From Anaerolineae bacterium (GTDB taxonomy: Bacteria; Chloroflexota; Anaerolineae; 4572-78; J111): a stretch of 64,000 nt of DNA. Positions 8,499 through 17,763 of the stretch are shown one piece after another (position 1 is the first letter of the stretch; each line of letters begins with the position of its first letter). Location of the stretch: positions 1 through 64,000 of the forward strand of contig JAKLJP010000032.1 in the NCBI GenBank assembly GCA_023151115.1. The letters run 5' to 3'. Below the pieces are notes generated by a model. The model was not told the origin of the DNA and searched no databases. It worked only from the letters and a program-made list of their open reading frames with translations. A program made the translations under genes and the position numbers.

Positions 8499-9671
8499 GT
8501 GTGGTACTTCCGTAGCCCTGAAATTGTCTTTGGACCGGACGCCCTCGATCATTTGACGCAGTTGAGTGGCCAGCGCGCTTTTATTGTGACCGACGAAACA
8601 CTGGTCGGCCTGGGCTTTGCCCAACGAGTCCAGGAAAAATTAACGCTGGCCGGTATTGCCAGCCAGGTTTTTAGCCAGGTTGAAGCCGAACCGGCCATCG
8701 CCACCATCCAGCGGGGCGCAGACGCGATGGCCGCCTACCAACCGGATTGGGTGGTTGGCCTGGGCGGCGGTTCGGCCATTGATGCCGCCAAAGCCATGTG
8801 GATTCTATATGAGAACCCACAGCTTAATATTCTTGCCGTCACCCCTTTTGAACCACTGGGGCTGCGTCAAAAAGCTAAAATGGTGGCTATTAGCGCCACC
8901 AGCGGCACCGGGGCCGAAGTAACCTGGGGCATCGTCCTGACTGACCCGGAAGACCAGCGCAAAGTCGCCATCGGCTCACCGGAGAATATCCCCGATATTG
9001 CTATTGTAGACCCTTCACTGGCGGCGACTATGCCGCCCCAACTTACCGCCGATACCGGCATGGACGCCCTCACCCACGCCATTGAAGGCTATACTTCTAC
9101 CTGGAACAACGATTTTGCCGATGGCCTGTGCCTGAAAGCAATCCGGCTTATTTTTGACTACCTGCCCCGCGCCGTAGCCAACGGCGCGGATGAAGAGGCC
9201 CGCGAAAAGATGCACAATGCCGCCGCCATTGCCGGCCTCGGCTTTATCAATTCGATGTGTTCGCTGGCTCATGCGCTGGGGCACAGTCTGGGAGCGGTTT
9301 ATAATTTGCCGCATGGCCGGACAGTCGGTTTGTTTTTGCCCTATACCATCCAGTTTAACAGCCTGGGCGACACCCCCCAGCCGCGCTACGCTGACCTGGC
9401 CGCGCTGTTAGGTCTACCGGCCGCTACACCCCAGCAAGGCGCCGCGAGTCTGGTCCAGGCCATTCGCCGGCTGGCAGCCAACATCGGCCAGCCGCTCTCC
9501 ATCCGGCAAGCGGCCGAGATTTCGCCCGCAGACCTGGAAAAAAATCTTGATAAACTTGTTGAAAATGCCGAAAGCGACAGTCAAATTGTCACCCCCACCC
9601 GCCCACCCAGCACAGAGGACATCCGCCAGCTCTTTCTCTATGCTTACCAGGGCAAAGATATTGATTGGTAA
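8499..9671 (+). CDS. Iron-containing alcohol dehydrogenase
   Basis: 390 aa, full length for family III (Fe-dependent) alcohol dehydrogenases, which interconvert primary alcohols and aldehydes with NAD(P). GGGSAIDAAK (about 89-98) is the dinucleotide motif. Iron ligands lie in TGMDALTHAIEGY (Asp and His) and in AHALGHSLGAVYNLPHGR (two His). It starts with GTG at 8499 in MWYFRSPEIVFGPDAL, the usual family N-terminus. It could be a butanol or 1,3-propanediol dehydrogenase type; the substrate is not predictable. Confidence 0.92.
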   Translation: MWYFRSPEIVFGPDALDHLTQLSGQRAFIVTDETLVGLGFAQRVQEKLTLAGIASQVFSQVEAEPAIATIQRGADAMAAYQPDWVVGLGGGSAIDAAKAMWILYENPQLNILAVTPFEPLGLRQKAKMVAISATSGTGAEVTWGIVLTDPEDQRKVAIGSPENIPDIAIVDPSLAATMPPQLTADTGMDALTHAIEGYTSTWNNDFADGLCLKAIRLIFDYLPRAVANGADEEAREKMHNAAAIAGLGFINSMCSLAHALGHSLGAVYNLPHGRTVGLFLPYTIQFNSLGDTPQPRYADLAALLGLPAATPQQGAASLVQAIRRLAANIGQPLSIRQAAEISPADLEKNLDKLVENAESDSQIVTPTRPPSTEDIRQLFLYAYQGKDIDW

Positions 9672-9676
9672 TTAAG

Positions 9677-9738
9677 GTAGACAGTAAACGGTAGACGGGG
9701 GATTTTTCTGACTACTGATTACTGATTACTGACTTCTG
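9677..9738. repeat. Heptamer repeat tract after the alcohol dehydrogenase
   Basis: Units of the form GGTAGAC/AGTAAAC (9677-9697) are followed by ACTGATT units (about 9712-9732). No gene lies in this 85-nt gap. Confidence 0.6.
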
Positions 9739-9756
9739 CCCACAAGGACACCACAC

Positions 9757-10734
9757 TTGATTCTGATTACCGGAGCGAGCGGCTTTCTAGGGCGAAACTT
9801 GTGCGAGCATTTAGCCAGCCAGAGCCACTCTCTGCGGGCGCTGGTTCGACCGGCCACTGAAACAACTTTTTTAGAGAATTTGGGGATTGAAATTGCCCGC
9901 GGCGATGTGACCGATGCTGCTTCGGTACAGGCGGCTGTGATCGGCTGTGATTACGTTATCCACGCGGCGGCCCACTTTCGGCTGTGGGGACCTCCACCGC
10001 CTTTTGTCAAAACTAACGTCGAAGGCACACGCAATGTTTTAGAAGCGGCGCTGGCTGCGGGAGTCAAGCGATTTATTCATATCAGCACTATCATCGTGGT
10101 CGGGCCGCAGCCGCCGGGGGTCATCATTACCGAGGAGACCCCCTGCCGGCCCTATCCCACCGACAATTATGCCCTGACCAAACACCAGGGTGAACGCCTG
10201 GCCCGCGCTTATGTGGATAAAGGACTGCCGGTGGTTGTTCTCCGCCTGGGCGCACTCTATGGACCGCACGGCCATTATGCCTTTAACCGCCTCTTTTTTG
10301 AGGAGTTTCTGCGCAATTGGCGGGTGCAGGTCCACCAGGGCCGCCATTTTATCTTTCCCTGCTACGTCGGCGACGCGGCCAGGGCGATTGAAACAGCATT
10401 GACGCGGGGGCGAGTCGGCGAGGTTTATAACATTTCCAACCAGAGCATTTCCCATCACGAGGCCAACTTTATTGTCAGTTGCCTGGCCAATCGCAGCAGT
10501 TGGCGGATCAACTTTCCCGGCTGGATCATGATCGAGTTTTCTCGGCTGTTAGAGTTTATGGCCCTCTTTACCCGGCGCGAACCCTTTTACCCAAAAAACC
10601 TGGAACCGTATGTTTTTCATGACTGGATTGTGGATTTCAGCAAAGCCCAGCGCGAGTTAGGGTTTGAACCTTCCACTTTTAGCGAAGGCGCTCAACGCAC
10701 GCTGGAATGGTATCGGTCTATTGGGTACGTGTAG
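9757..10734 (+). CDS. NAD(P)-dependent epimerase/dehydratase (extended SDR)
   Basis: 325 aa. An N-terminal Rossmann motif TGASGFLGRNL and a YALTK (YxxxK) catalytic pair identify an extended short-chain dehydrogenase acting on a sugar nucleotide or a dihydroflavonol-like ketone. The overall pattern (RALVRP, GDVTDAASV, YVIHAAAHFRLWG) resembles the HpnA/dihydroflavonol-reductase branch. No hopanoid genes are nearby, so the substrate is open. The TTG start at 9757 is chosen because ILITGASGFLG begins there and AAGGAC lies upstream. It is convergent with the WecA-like gene. Confidence 0.85.
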   Translation: MILITGASGFLGRNLCEHLASQSHSLRALVRPATETTFLENLGIEIARGDVTDAASVQAAVIGCDYVIHAAAHFRLWGPPPPFVKTNVEGTRNVLEAALAAGVKRFIHISTIIVVGPQPPGVIITEETPCRPYPTDNYALTKHQGERLARAYVDKGLPVVVLRLGALYGPHGHYAFNRLFFEEFLRNWRVQVHQGRHFIFPCYVGDAARAIETALTRGRVGEVYNISNQSISHHEANFIVSCLANRSSWRINFPGWIMIEFSRLLEFMALFTRREPFYPKNLEPYVFHDWIVDFSKAQRELGFEPSTFSEGAQRTLEWYRSIGYV

Positions 10735-10795
10735 CAAGTAGCAAGGTAGCAAGTAGCAGGGTAACAAAAATGCTACCCTGCTACTTGCTACTTGT
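10732..10795. terminator. Heptamer-repeat hairpin between convergent genes
   Basis: GTAGCAA-type units on the left and their complement on the right. TAGCAAGTAGCAGGGTA (10747-10763) pairs perfectly with 10774-10790 over an A-rich loop. Both flanking stop codons (10732-10734, and the leftward one at 10781-10783) lie within it, so it could terminate either gene. Confidence 0.65.
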
Positions 10796-11818
10796 CTTTG
10801 CCAACCACCACAACAGGGCCAAAGTCAGGCCGGCCATCACGGCCAGGGCGACCAGTTTGAAAAGCCGGTCCTCGATGAGGAGGGCCAGCAGGCCAAAAGC
10901 GGTGCAGAAAGTGTAGTAGAGCGACACAATCTGGCGCTGGCTGAAACCCAAATCAAGCAGGCGGTAGTGGAGATGGTCACGCCCGGCTACGGTGGGATTG
11001 CCGCGCTGCCGCCAGCGTTGAACAATCAACCAGACCACATCCAGAATGGGAATGCCCAGCACCAGCAGCGCCGTAGCAACTTTGGCCGGGGCCAAAATAG
11101 AGAGCGAGGCCAGGGCAAAGCCAAGCAGCATGCTGCCGCTGCTGCCCATAAAAATACGCGCCGGGTGGAAGTTAAAGGGCAAAAATCCCAGGCAGGCCGC
11201 GGCCAGCGCCAGCGGAAACAAGGCCACCACCGTCTGCCCCAAGCTGTAGGCATGAATGGCAAAAAGCAAACTGGCAATCGCCGCCACCCCGGCGGCCAGC
11301 CCGTCCAACCCATCAAGCCAATTGACCGTATTAATCATGCCCATAATCCAAAAAATGGTCAACGGATAGGTAATCCACAGCGGAAAAACGGTGTAGCCGC
11401 GGATGGGCAGCGTGACCCGCTCGACGATAATATCAAAGCCAATGGCTATCAAGGCCGCACCGAATTGGGCCGCAAATTGGGGCCAGGCAGGCAGTTCGCG
11501 CCGGTCATCCCATAACCCAAAGAGAAAAACAATGGTACTGCCCACCAACACGCCGGTCAGCAGCTTGCGGTCTTCCGCACCGATGGGCGGCCACACTCCC
11601 AGCAGACTCAGAGCAAAGACCAGCAATCCCGCGCCTACAAAGCCGACGAACAGGGCAATCCCACCAACACGGGGTACTTCCCCCTGGTGCTCCCGTCGCC
11701 CGCCGGGCCGGTCAGTCAGCCTCAGCCGCTGCCCAAGCTTGGCGCTGAAAGGGGTAGTCAGCCAGGTTAGCATAAAAGCAGTGATAAAAATCACTAAATA
11801 ACTCATCGAACTGAGCAT
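10781..11818 (-). CDS. Undecaprenyl-phosphate sugar-1-phosphate transferase (WecA/TagO, MraY family)
   Basis: About 345 aa with around ten membrane helices. It transfers a HexNAc-1-phosphate from a UDP-sugar to undecaprenyl phosphate, beginning a cell-surface glycan. Landmarks are DRPGGRREHQGEVPRVGG near the N-terminus, the FLFGLWDDRRELPA cytoplasmic loop, NTVNWLDGLDGLAAG, FNFHPARIFMGSSGSMLLG and a His-rich loop GRDHLHYRLLDLG. It differs from the mraY gene at 37782 in these loops. The start is uncertain: in-frame ATGs at 11818 and 11806 and a TTG at 11842, none with a good ribosome site. Confidence 0.87.
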   Translation of the reverse strand: MLSSMSYLVIFITAFMLTWLTTPFSAKLGQRLRLTDRPGGRREHQGEVPRVGGIALFVGFVGAGLLVFALSLLGVWPPIGAEDRKLLTGVLVGSTIVFLFGLWDDRRELPAWPQFAAQFGAALIAIGFDIIVERVTLPIRGYTVFPLWITYPLTIFWIMGMINTVNWLDGLDGLAAGVAAIASLLFAIHAYSLGQTVVALFPLALAAACLGFLPFNFHPARIFMGSSGSMLLGFALASLSILAPAKVATALLVLGIPILDVVWLIVQRWRQRGNPTVAGRDHLHYRLLDLGFSQRQIVSLYYTFCTAFGLLALLIEDRLFKLVALAVMAGLTLALLWWLAKTSSK

Positions 11819-11924
11819 AAAAGCATCGGCACAAATGAGCAAATCAGGTTATAGTTATTTTAATAGTGAGTTACCTTATTAGCGATATAGCCAACCAGAA
11901 CAATTTCTTCCAAAATATTATGGA

Positions 11925-11990
11925 GCCGGGATTAGGGGATGAAAGGGATTTTTCTCAAATTTTTTAATTCCCTCACCCCCTAATTCCGGC
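11925..11990. repeat. Long imperfect inverted repeat
   Basis: GCCGGGATTAGGGG (11925-11938) pairs with CCCCTAATTCCGGC (11977-11990), with further partial pairing inside. It lies between divergent genes, so a role as terminator is unlikely. Confidence 0.5.
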
Positions 11991-12019
11991 AAAAACTTTT
12001 CGGGACACCTATGTTTGAT

Positions 12020-12039
12020 TATAATGAAATTTGGAGGAG
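12020..12039 (+). promoter_or_regulatory. -10 element and ribosome site of the sixA-like gene
   Basis: TATAAT at 12020-12025 and GGAGGAG at 12033-12039 just before the ATG at 12045. The expected -35 position is poor. Confidence 0.45.
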
Positions 12040-12044
12040 TATTG

Positions 12045-12578
12045 ATGAAAACCGTGCTGATTTTGCGCCATGCCAAATCGGATTGGGGAAATTCAGGGCA
12101 GACGGATTTTGAGCGGCCTCTGGCTAAACGCGGGTTGGAAGACGCGCCGCGTATGGGTGAGGTACTGGCCCGTTTTGGCTATGTGCCCGATAAAATTTTG
12201 GCCTCGCCGGCGCAACGGGCCAAACAAACGGCCCAACTTGCTGCCGAGGCTTGCGGTTATCGGAAAGCGATTCAATGGGAGGAGTCTTTTTATGGTGGCA
12301 GCAGTGAGGATTTGATGGCCGCTTTACAGCAGTTGCCCACCACCGTTGAACGAGCACTGCTGGTTGGACACAACCCGACTCTGGAGGAAACGGTGGCAGT
12401 CTTGTCCAATCCTCAAGGAGGCAAAGAGCGGTGGACCAACGGCTGGGCCATCAAACTTCCCACCGCCGGCCTGGTCTGCATTAATTTTGACATTACGGAT
12501 TGGCAGGAATTAGAACCCGGCGAGGGCGTCCTACAGTGGTTTGTCATTCCCAAGTTGGTCAAAGCGTTGTTGGAATAA
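12045..12578 (+). CDS. sixA: SixA-type phosphohistidine phosphatase
   Basis: 177 aa of the histidine-phosphatase superfamily. The catalytic LILRHAKSDW box (RHA rather than RHG is typical of SixA) lies at residues 5-14. A second Arg region is SPAQRAKQTA, and the second catalytic His is in LLVGHNPTLEE. SixA proteins remove phosphate from phosphohistidine in signalling or PTS proteins. The ATG at 12045 follows GGAGGAG; a longer frame from 12015 has no support. It is a single gene with its own -10 element. Confidence 0.88.
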   Translation: MKTVLILRHAKSDWGNSGQTDFERPLAKRGLEDAPRMGEVLARFGYVPDKILASPAQRAKQTAQLAAEACGYRKAIQWEESFYGGSSEDLMAALQQLPTTVERALLVGHNPTLEETVAVLSNPQGGKERWTNGWAIKLPTAGLVCINFDITDWQELEPGEGVLQWFVIPKLVKALLE

Positions 12579-12697
12579 GGCGGCGAGGAGAACAGAGATA
12601 GTAGATGGTAGATGGTGGATAGTAGATGGTAGATAGTAGACCTATCCTCTATTCTCTATCTTCCATCCTCTATCCTGTTCTGCCTCGCCTCCTGCGC
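12579..12697. repeat. Heptamer inverted-repeat tract between convergent genes
   Basis: The left arm consists of GTAGATG/GTAGATA units and the right arm of CTATCCT/CTATCTT units. Outer segments GGCGAGGAGAACAG and CTGTTCTGCCTCGCC extend the pairing. It abuts both convergent stops (12578 and 12701). Confidence 0.65.
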
Positions 12698-12700
12698 CCG

Positions 12701-13303
12701 TCATCCCCGACTGCGCTCCAAGAGGGTCATCATGAGTAGGCTGAGCAAAATTTGCTCTTCTTCTTTGGCGCTTAAGGTTTGATCAATTTTTTCAACCTTA
12801 AAGCCCGTTTCCAAAAAGGCAGGTTGTTTTGATAAGCGCATCACCGTAGGACCGGGCTGGCCGGCTGAGCCGGGGCGCGTCACCAGATAAGCCGGATTAA
12901 AAACATAACCGGAAAACATGCCAATGACCGGGATTTCGCCAAAAAGGGCGTCTATGACTTTGATCATGGCGTTCTCTTCCTGAATGTGGAAAACAACCTG
13001 TTCGCCGTCAAAGATGTCGTAGCTGGCTTTCCAGAGCGAGCGCATCCCGCGCCGCTTGATTGCCCCCAGGCTCATGCCCTGGCTATCGCTAAAGTTGTAA
13101 CGAGCTGAGAAATCAATAATCCGGTCGGCTTTAATAGCGTAAATCTGGCGGCTCTGTGATTGGTCGGAGAAGATGTTGATAGCTTCTTTCAGCTTGAACA
13201 GCTTTTGCTTAACATACATAATTTCTGTGCCGTTGGCATCGCGCACAAAAATTTGGGGAGCCAGGGCCAGAACTTTGAAGGTCATCGTTAGAGGGTAGTT
13301 CAC
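12701..13303 (-). CDS. LURP-one-related / tubby-C-like protein
   Basis: 200 aa. The pattern of short strands (YVKQKLFKLKEAINIFSD, IYAIKADRIIDFSARYNFSD, GAIKRRGMRSLWKASYDIFD, VVFHIQEENAMIKVIDALFG) resembles LURP-one-related proteins, whose fold is that of the tubby C-terminal domain. Bacterial members have no established function; membrane or lipid association has been proposed for the fold. The GTG at 13303 is chosen because AAGGAG lies 6 nt upstream; a TTG at 13327 has no such site. It has its own promoter. Confidence 0.7.
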   Translation of the reverse strand: MNYPLTMTFKVLALAPQIFVRDANGTEIMYVKQKLFKLKEAINIFSDQSQSRQIYAIKADRIIDFSARYNFSDSQGMSLGAIKRRGMRSLWKASYDIFDGEQVVFHIQEENAMIKVIDALFGEIPVIGMFSGYVFNPAYLVTRPGSAGQPGPTVMRLSKQPAFLETGFKVEKIDQTLSAKEEEQILLSLLMMTLLERSRG

Positions 13304-13344
13304 AAATTTCTCCTTGGCACGCTGCAACTTTCCATAACAATTCC

Positions 13345-13373
13345 ATTATAACCATGTTGGGGAAGATTCGCAA
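13345..13373 (-). promoter_or_regulatory. Promoter of the LURP-one-like gene
   Basis: Reading leftward: TTGCGA (13373-13368), 17-nt spacer, consensus TATAAT (13350-13345), about 40 nt before the start. Confidence 0.6.
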
Positions 13374-13407
13374 CGTTGCTTTTATTTTTCGTGAGGGTTA
13401 GAAGATC

Positions 13408-14157
13408 ATGATCCAACTCACATTAGAACAAATCGTCTCTTTAAAAAACTGGTTCCTGCCCGACTGGCCAGGCCCGCTAGTCGGCTTGCATATTATCCAC
13501 ACCGGATATGGGCATGGTTGGGCTGACCGCTGGCCCAACCCCAGGGCGTTACTGGTGGAAACCGCCCACAACTACTCCTTTGCGGGCGATCCGGCGGCAC
13601 TAACCTCGACCGGTCTGAAAGGCTTAATTTCAGGCTTTGTCGAAGCGCCGGAGCCTTTTGTTCCACTGCTGCAAGAAACCTTTCCCGATGCCTATGAGTG
13701 GGGGCGGGTGATGTTTGAACTACCAGCTCAGCCGGATTTTTCGTGGCCGGATGATTTTCTGGTCCGCCGGCTCCAGGCTGCCGATAGCGGTCATCTTGAA
13801 GGCTTGAGCCAGGAGACGGGCTGGATCAGCAAAACCTGGGGCGGTCCGGCCGGGCTGGCGGCAAGCGGCATGGCCTGGGGTGCGTTTGCCGGAGCGCGGC
13901 TTGTTTCGGTGGCCTGCTCATTTCTTGTGGGCGAACGGTACGAGGACATTGGAGTCGTGACCGAGGCGGAGTATCGGGGCTTGGGGTTAAGCCAGGCCTG
14001 CGCCGGGGCGCTCTGCCAGGATATTATCCAACGAGGCCGCCGGCCCAGTTGGACCACCTCGCTGGACAACGCCGCCAGCCGGCGGGTAGCCGAAAAACTG
14101 GGCTTTACTTTTCACCGACACAACCGGCTTTTTCTGGTTGGGATAGACGTTCCGTAA
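13408..14157 (+). CDS. GNAT-family N-acetyltransferase
   Basis: 249 aa. The C-terminal half carries the acetyl-CoA-binding pattern GVVTEAEYRGLGLSQACAGALC (about 190-212) followed by WTTSLDNAASRRVAEKLGF. This is the FR47/GNAT_acetyltran layout, where an N-terminal domain (1-115) of unclear role precedes the transferase. The acceptor substrate is unknown. The start at 13408 has GAGGGTTAGAAG upstream. The neighbours are unrelated. Confidence 0.8.
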   Translation: MIQLTLEQIVSLKNWFLPDWPGPLVGLHIIHTGYGHGWADRWPNPRALLVETAHNYSFAGDPAALTSTGLKGLISGFVEAPEPFVPLLQETFPDAYEWGRVMFELPAQPDFSWPDDFLVRRLQAADSGHLEGLSQETGWISKTWGGPAGLAASGMAWGAFAGARLVSVACSFLVGERYEDIGVVTEAEYRGLGLSQACAGALCQDIIQRGRRPSWTTSLDNAASRRVAEKLGFTFHRHNRLFLVGIDVP

Positions 14158-14268
14158 CCCCTATACCCTTTGAAAATCCGTTAGATTCCTTCATCCCCCG
14201 CTATTTTATGTTATACTATTTAGGTCCAAATTAAAACCCGGCACAACGACGTGAAAGGATATCACCTT

Positions 14269-16284
14269 ATGTACAATCTTACCCTGGGACGGGCCGAGTG
14301 CAGCCATTATGATTGCGCCACGCGGAAGGAGTGGCTGGTAACCAATGGACTGGGCGGCTATGCCAGCGGCACGGTCAGCGGAGCCAATACCCGCCGCTAC
14401 CATGGGCTGCTGGTAGCGGCCCTGCGGCCTCCGCTGGAACGGGTGATGCTGGTCCCCAAAATTGATGTCATGGCTCATTACGATGGCGATGGCAAAATCT
14501 ATCCCCTGGCCACGAACGAATACACCAGCAATACCATTGAGCCTCGCGGGTATCACCACATCGAATCCTTTCATCTAGAAGGGTTGATCCCGGTTTGGGT
14601 TTATGCCCTGGCCGACGCCCGGCTGGAACAGCGCATCTGGATGGCGCACGGCCACAATACCACCTATCTAACCTTAAGCTTGGTTCGGGCCAGCGACACC
14701 CTCTGGCTAAAATTGACCCCGTTTTGCGCTTATCGAGATTACCACAGCCACCAGCGCAGTAGTTGGCGGCCCAAAATCATTCCGGTCAAGGGAGGCTTTG
14801 AAGTGCAAGCCTCGGCCGAAGCTCAACCTTATCGCATTATGGCCGACCGGGGCCGTTTTACCCCTCACGGGGAGTGGTATTGGAATTTCAGGCACCGTGA
14901 AGAAAAACAGCGGGGACTGGACGAGGTAGAGGATTTGTATACCCCCGGCTATTTCAATATGACCTTATACCCCGGTGAAACCCTGACCCTGGTTTGCTCC
15001 ACCGAGCCGCTTGAGCCGCATGCCGGGCTTGAACCGTTACAACAGGAACGCCAGCGCCAGACGGTCCTTAGCCAAAACAACCCGCCTGATGAACCTGCCT
15101 GGATTAGCCACCTGGCTCTGGCCGCCGATCAGTTTATTGCCCGGCGGTCTATCCCTTTGCCGGATGCTGCCCAGAAAGCAGAGGCTGGCACAACCATCAT
15201 GGCCGGTTACCCCTGGTTTAGTGATTGGGGCCGTGACACCATGATCGCCCTGCCAGGGTTAACTCTGGTCACAGGCCGCTATACCGTAGCTGCCAGTATT
15301 TTGCGTACCTTTGCCCGTTATCTCAACCAGGGCATGCTGCCCAATCGTTTTCCCGATACCTCCCCCATTCCCGATTACAACGCCGTTGACGCTACTCTCT
15401 GGTATTTTTACGCCATCTATCAATACGTGCGCTACACTCAGGACCTTAGCCTGGTTAAAGAACTGTATGACAAGCTGGTTGAAATCATTGACTGGTATCG
15501 GCAGGGGACGCGCTACAATGTTTACGTGGATCAGGCCGATGGCCTGGTCTATGCCGGCGAGCCGGGCCTCCAACTAACCTGGATGGACGCCAAGGCCGGC
15601 AACTGGGTGGTTACGCCGCGCACCGGCAAACCGGTCGAGGTCAATGCTCTGTGGCACAATGTACTGCGGGTTATGGCCGACCTATCACAGCGGTTGAATC
15701 ATAAAACAGCGGCGCGCGACTATCACAGCCAGGCCGATTTTGTGGCGGCGCAGTTCCGGCAGCGCTTTTGGTTTGAGGCCGGCGAGTATCTTTATGACGT
15801 GATTGATGGCCCCTTGGGTGAGCTTCACCCTGATGGCCGGCGTTACGATGATAGTTTGCGGCCCAATCAAATCCTGGCGGTATTCCTCCCCTTTCCATTG
15901 TTGAGCGAGGCCCAGGCCAAGGCGGTGGTTGACATCTGTGCCTTGCACCTGGTCACTTCTTACGGTTTGCGCACCCTGGCCGCGGAAGACCCGGCCTATC
16001 GGCACCGCTGCCGGGGCGACGCGCTGCAGCGTGACAGCGCCGCCCATCAAGGCACAGTGTGGACCTGGCTGCTAGGACCTTTTGTGACCGCCCATTATCG
16101 GGTTTACCAAAACCCGGAACTGGCCCGCTCTTTTTTGACCGCCCTGGAGCATCATCTGTGGGATGCCGGCCTGGGGTCCATCGGCGAAACGTTTGATGGC
16201 GACCCGCCCCACACCCCACGCGGCTGCATCGCCCGTGCCTGGAGCGTAGCCGAGGTGCTGCGGGCATGGCGAGAAACCCAATAG
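14269..16284 (+). CDS. Glycogen debranching enzyme (amylo-alpha-1,6-glucosidase)
   Basis: 671 aa. The N-terminal beta-sandwich domain (RKEWLVTNGLGGYASGTVSG, about 15-35; ANTRRYHGLLVA) and the C-terminal alpha6/alpha6 toroid (GYPWFSDWGRDTMIALPGL near 310-330; TWMDAK; GAYHGTVWTW-like HQGTVWTWLLGPF near 605) match the bacterial amylo-alpha-1,6-glucosidase family. It would cleave alpha-1,6 branches of glycogen. The ATG at 14269 lies 10 nt after AAAGGA; a GTG at 14251 is less likely. A TATACT box lies at 14212-14217. No other glycogen gene is adjacent. Confidence 0.9.
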   Translation: MYNLTLGRAECSHYDCATRKEWLVTNGLGGYASGTVSGANTRRYHGLLVAALRPPLERVMLVPKIDVMAHYDGDGKIYPLATNEYTSNTIEPRGYHHIESFHLEGLIPVWVYALADARLEQRIWMAHGHNTTYLTLSLVRASDTLWLKLTPFCAYRDYHSHQRSSWRPKIIPVKGGFEVQASAEAQPYRIMADRGRFTPHGEWYWNFRHREEKQRGLDEVEDLYTPGYFNMTLYPGETLTLVCSTEPLEPHAGLEPLQQERQRQTVLSQNNPPDEPAWISHLALAADQFIARRSIPLPDAAQKAEAGTTIMAGYPWFSDWGRDTMIALPGLTLVTGRYTVAASILRTFARYLNQGMLPNRFPDTSPIPDYNAVDATLWYFYAIYQYVRYTQDLSLVKELYDKLVEIIDWYRQGTRYNVYVDQADGLVYAGEPGLQLTWMDAKAGNWVVTPRTGKPVEVNALWHNVLRVMADLSQRLNHKTAARDYHSQADFVAAQFRQRFWFEAGEYLYDVIDGPLGELHPDGRRYDDSLRPNQILAVFLPFPLLSEAQAKAVVDICALHLVTSYGLRTLAAEDPAYRHRCRGDALQRDSAAHQGTVWTWLLGPFVTAHYRVYQNPELARSFLTALEHHLWDAGLGSIGETFDGDPPHTPRGCIARAWSVAEVLRAWRETQ

Positions 16285-16369
16285 TTGTCAGGTTTAAAAG
16301 AGGCTTTTTATCTTTTTGCAGTGGGTGCTATAATTTGTCTATTCTGAATTATTTCTTGCAGGAGCCTGA

Positions 16370-17665
16370 ATGAGCGCCGAATGGAGCAAACCAACTAAAT
16401 ACATTGTCGGAGTGGGTTTATTTCTGTTTAGCCTGTATATCCTTTACCTCAGTCGAGACGCGCTTACCCTGCTCATTGTGGCCGCGCTCATCGCCTTTTT
16501 GCTGACGCCGCTGATCAACTTTTTTCATCAACGTCTGAAAATCCCGCGAGGGTTAGCGGTGCTGTTGTCCTATTTACTGCTTATTTTGTTTATTTTACTC
16601 AGCCCGCTGATTTTACTACCCCCCATTATTGATGGTTTGCAGATCATTGCCTCCATTGATTACCAGATTTTGATTGACCGCAGCCAGAACTGGTTGACCA
16701 GTACCCTGTTGAGCCTCCGTGCCAGCGGCCTGCACATTTTTGGCATGCCGATTGATCTCTCGGGGTTAGTTGACCCCGCTCTGGAAGCGCTCCAGGCTTC
16801 AGACTCGACCACCCTGACCCTGCCGTCGCTCCAGGCGATCATCGAGCCGCTGCGCTCGGCCGCGACCATCACCTATGGGCTGGCCACCAGCGTAGCCGGG
16901 ACCGTAGTTTCGGGGGCATTGAGTGTGGTCTTTACCCTTTTCTTTGCTATTTATATGAGCCTGGACTCCTACAAATTTCGGCCTTGGTTTTTAAGGGGCA
17001 TTCCCGAAGCCTACCGGCCCGAAATTGCCCATTTGCTGGAGCGGCTGCGCCGCATCTGGCAGGCGTACTTTAGGGGGCAGCTTACTCTTATGATTACCAT
17101 AGGCATTATCACCTGGATTGGCAATACCGCCTTGGGGCTGCCCGGTGCATTTGCCCTGGCCTTTATCGCCGGGGTAATGGAGTTAATTCCCAACCTGGGA
17201 CCTTTTTTGGCCGCCGTTCCGGCCGTTATTGTGGCTCTGATTCAAGGCTCGACTTACCTGGATATCAATAACTTTTACTTTGCGTTGATGGTGATTGGCT
17301 TTTACTGGCTGGTCCAGGTAACCGAAAATAATCTGATCGTGCCGCGTGTGTTAGGCGAAGCAGTCGAACTCCCCCCGCTGGTGATAATGGTGGGTGTATT
17401 TGTCGGGGCCAGCGTGGGTGGTATTTTGGGAGCGCTGCTGGCTGCCCCGGTGATTGCTTCGGCCCGCGAGGTTTTGAGTTATCTTTACGCCAAATTGTGG
17501 GGCCAGGAGCCTTTCCCGCTTGAAACACTCGAAGCGTTGAGCCAGGCCAGGCCCTCGCTGTGGGACCAGCTAAAAACAATGCTGGCCAGGCTACAGTTAA
17601 GGCTTAACGGCCGGCCCAAGCTGCCCCAATCCGAAAAAAAACAAGCTGAGACTTCGGAAAATTGA
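16370..17665 (+). CDS. AI-2E-family transporter (PerM/YdiK type)
   Basis: 431 aa with about eight membrane segments. The N-terminal pair of helices, the long extracytoplasmic segment (about 95-165) and the C-terminal block GNTALGLPGAFALAFIAGVMELIPNLGPFLAAVPAV, with the conserved PNLGP turn, are typical of the family. Members export small molecules or ions, and the autoinducer-2 link holds only for a few. It starts at ATG 16370 behind AGGAG, and TATAAT lies at 16329-16334. A charged cytoplasmic tail ends the protein. Confidence 0.88.
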   Translation: MSAEWSKPTKYIVGVGLFLFSLYILYLSRDALTLLIVAALIAFLLTPLINFFHQRLKIPRGLAVLLSYLLLILFILLSPLILLPPIIDGLQIIASIDYQILIDRSQNWLTSTLLSLRASGLHIFGMPIDLSGLVDPALEALQASDSTTLTLPSLQAIIEPLRSAATITYGLATSVAGTVVSGALSVVFTLFFAIYMSLDSYKFRPWFLRGIPEAYRPEIAHLLERLRRIWQAYFRGQLTLMITIGIITWIGNTALGLPGAFALAFIAGVMELIPNLGPFLAAVPAVIVALIQGSTYLDINNFYFALMVIGFYWLVQVTENNLIVPRVLGEAVELPPLVIMVGVFVGASVGGILGALLAAPVIASAREVLSYLYAKLWGQEPFPLETLEALSQARPSLWDQLKTMLARLQLRLNGRPKLPQSEKKQAETSEN

Positions 17666-17692
17666 CCGGCTCGATCAGGTCTGTCAAATTGC

Positions 17693-17721
17693 TTGACTGT
17701 AAGTTCCAGATAAGCTATATT
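17693..17721 (+). promoter_or_regulatory. Strong sigma-70-like promoter of the phosphomutase operon
   Basis: TTGACT (17693-17698), 17-nt spacer, TATATT (17716-17721), about 40 nt before the ATG at 17764. Confidence 0.7.
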
Positions 17722-17763
17722 ACTGACTACTTTAACTCACTCGTCCAGAAAATAGGAAATTTG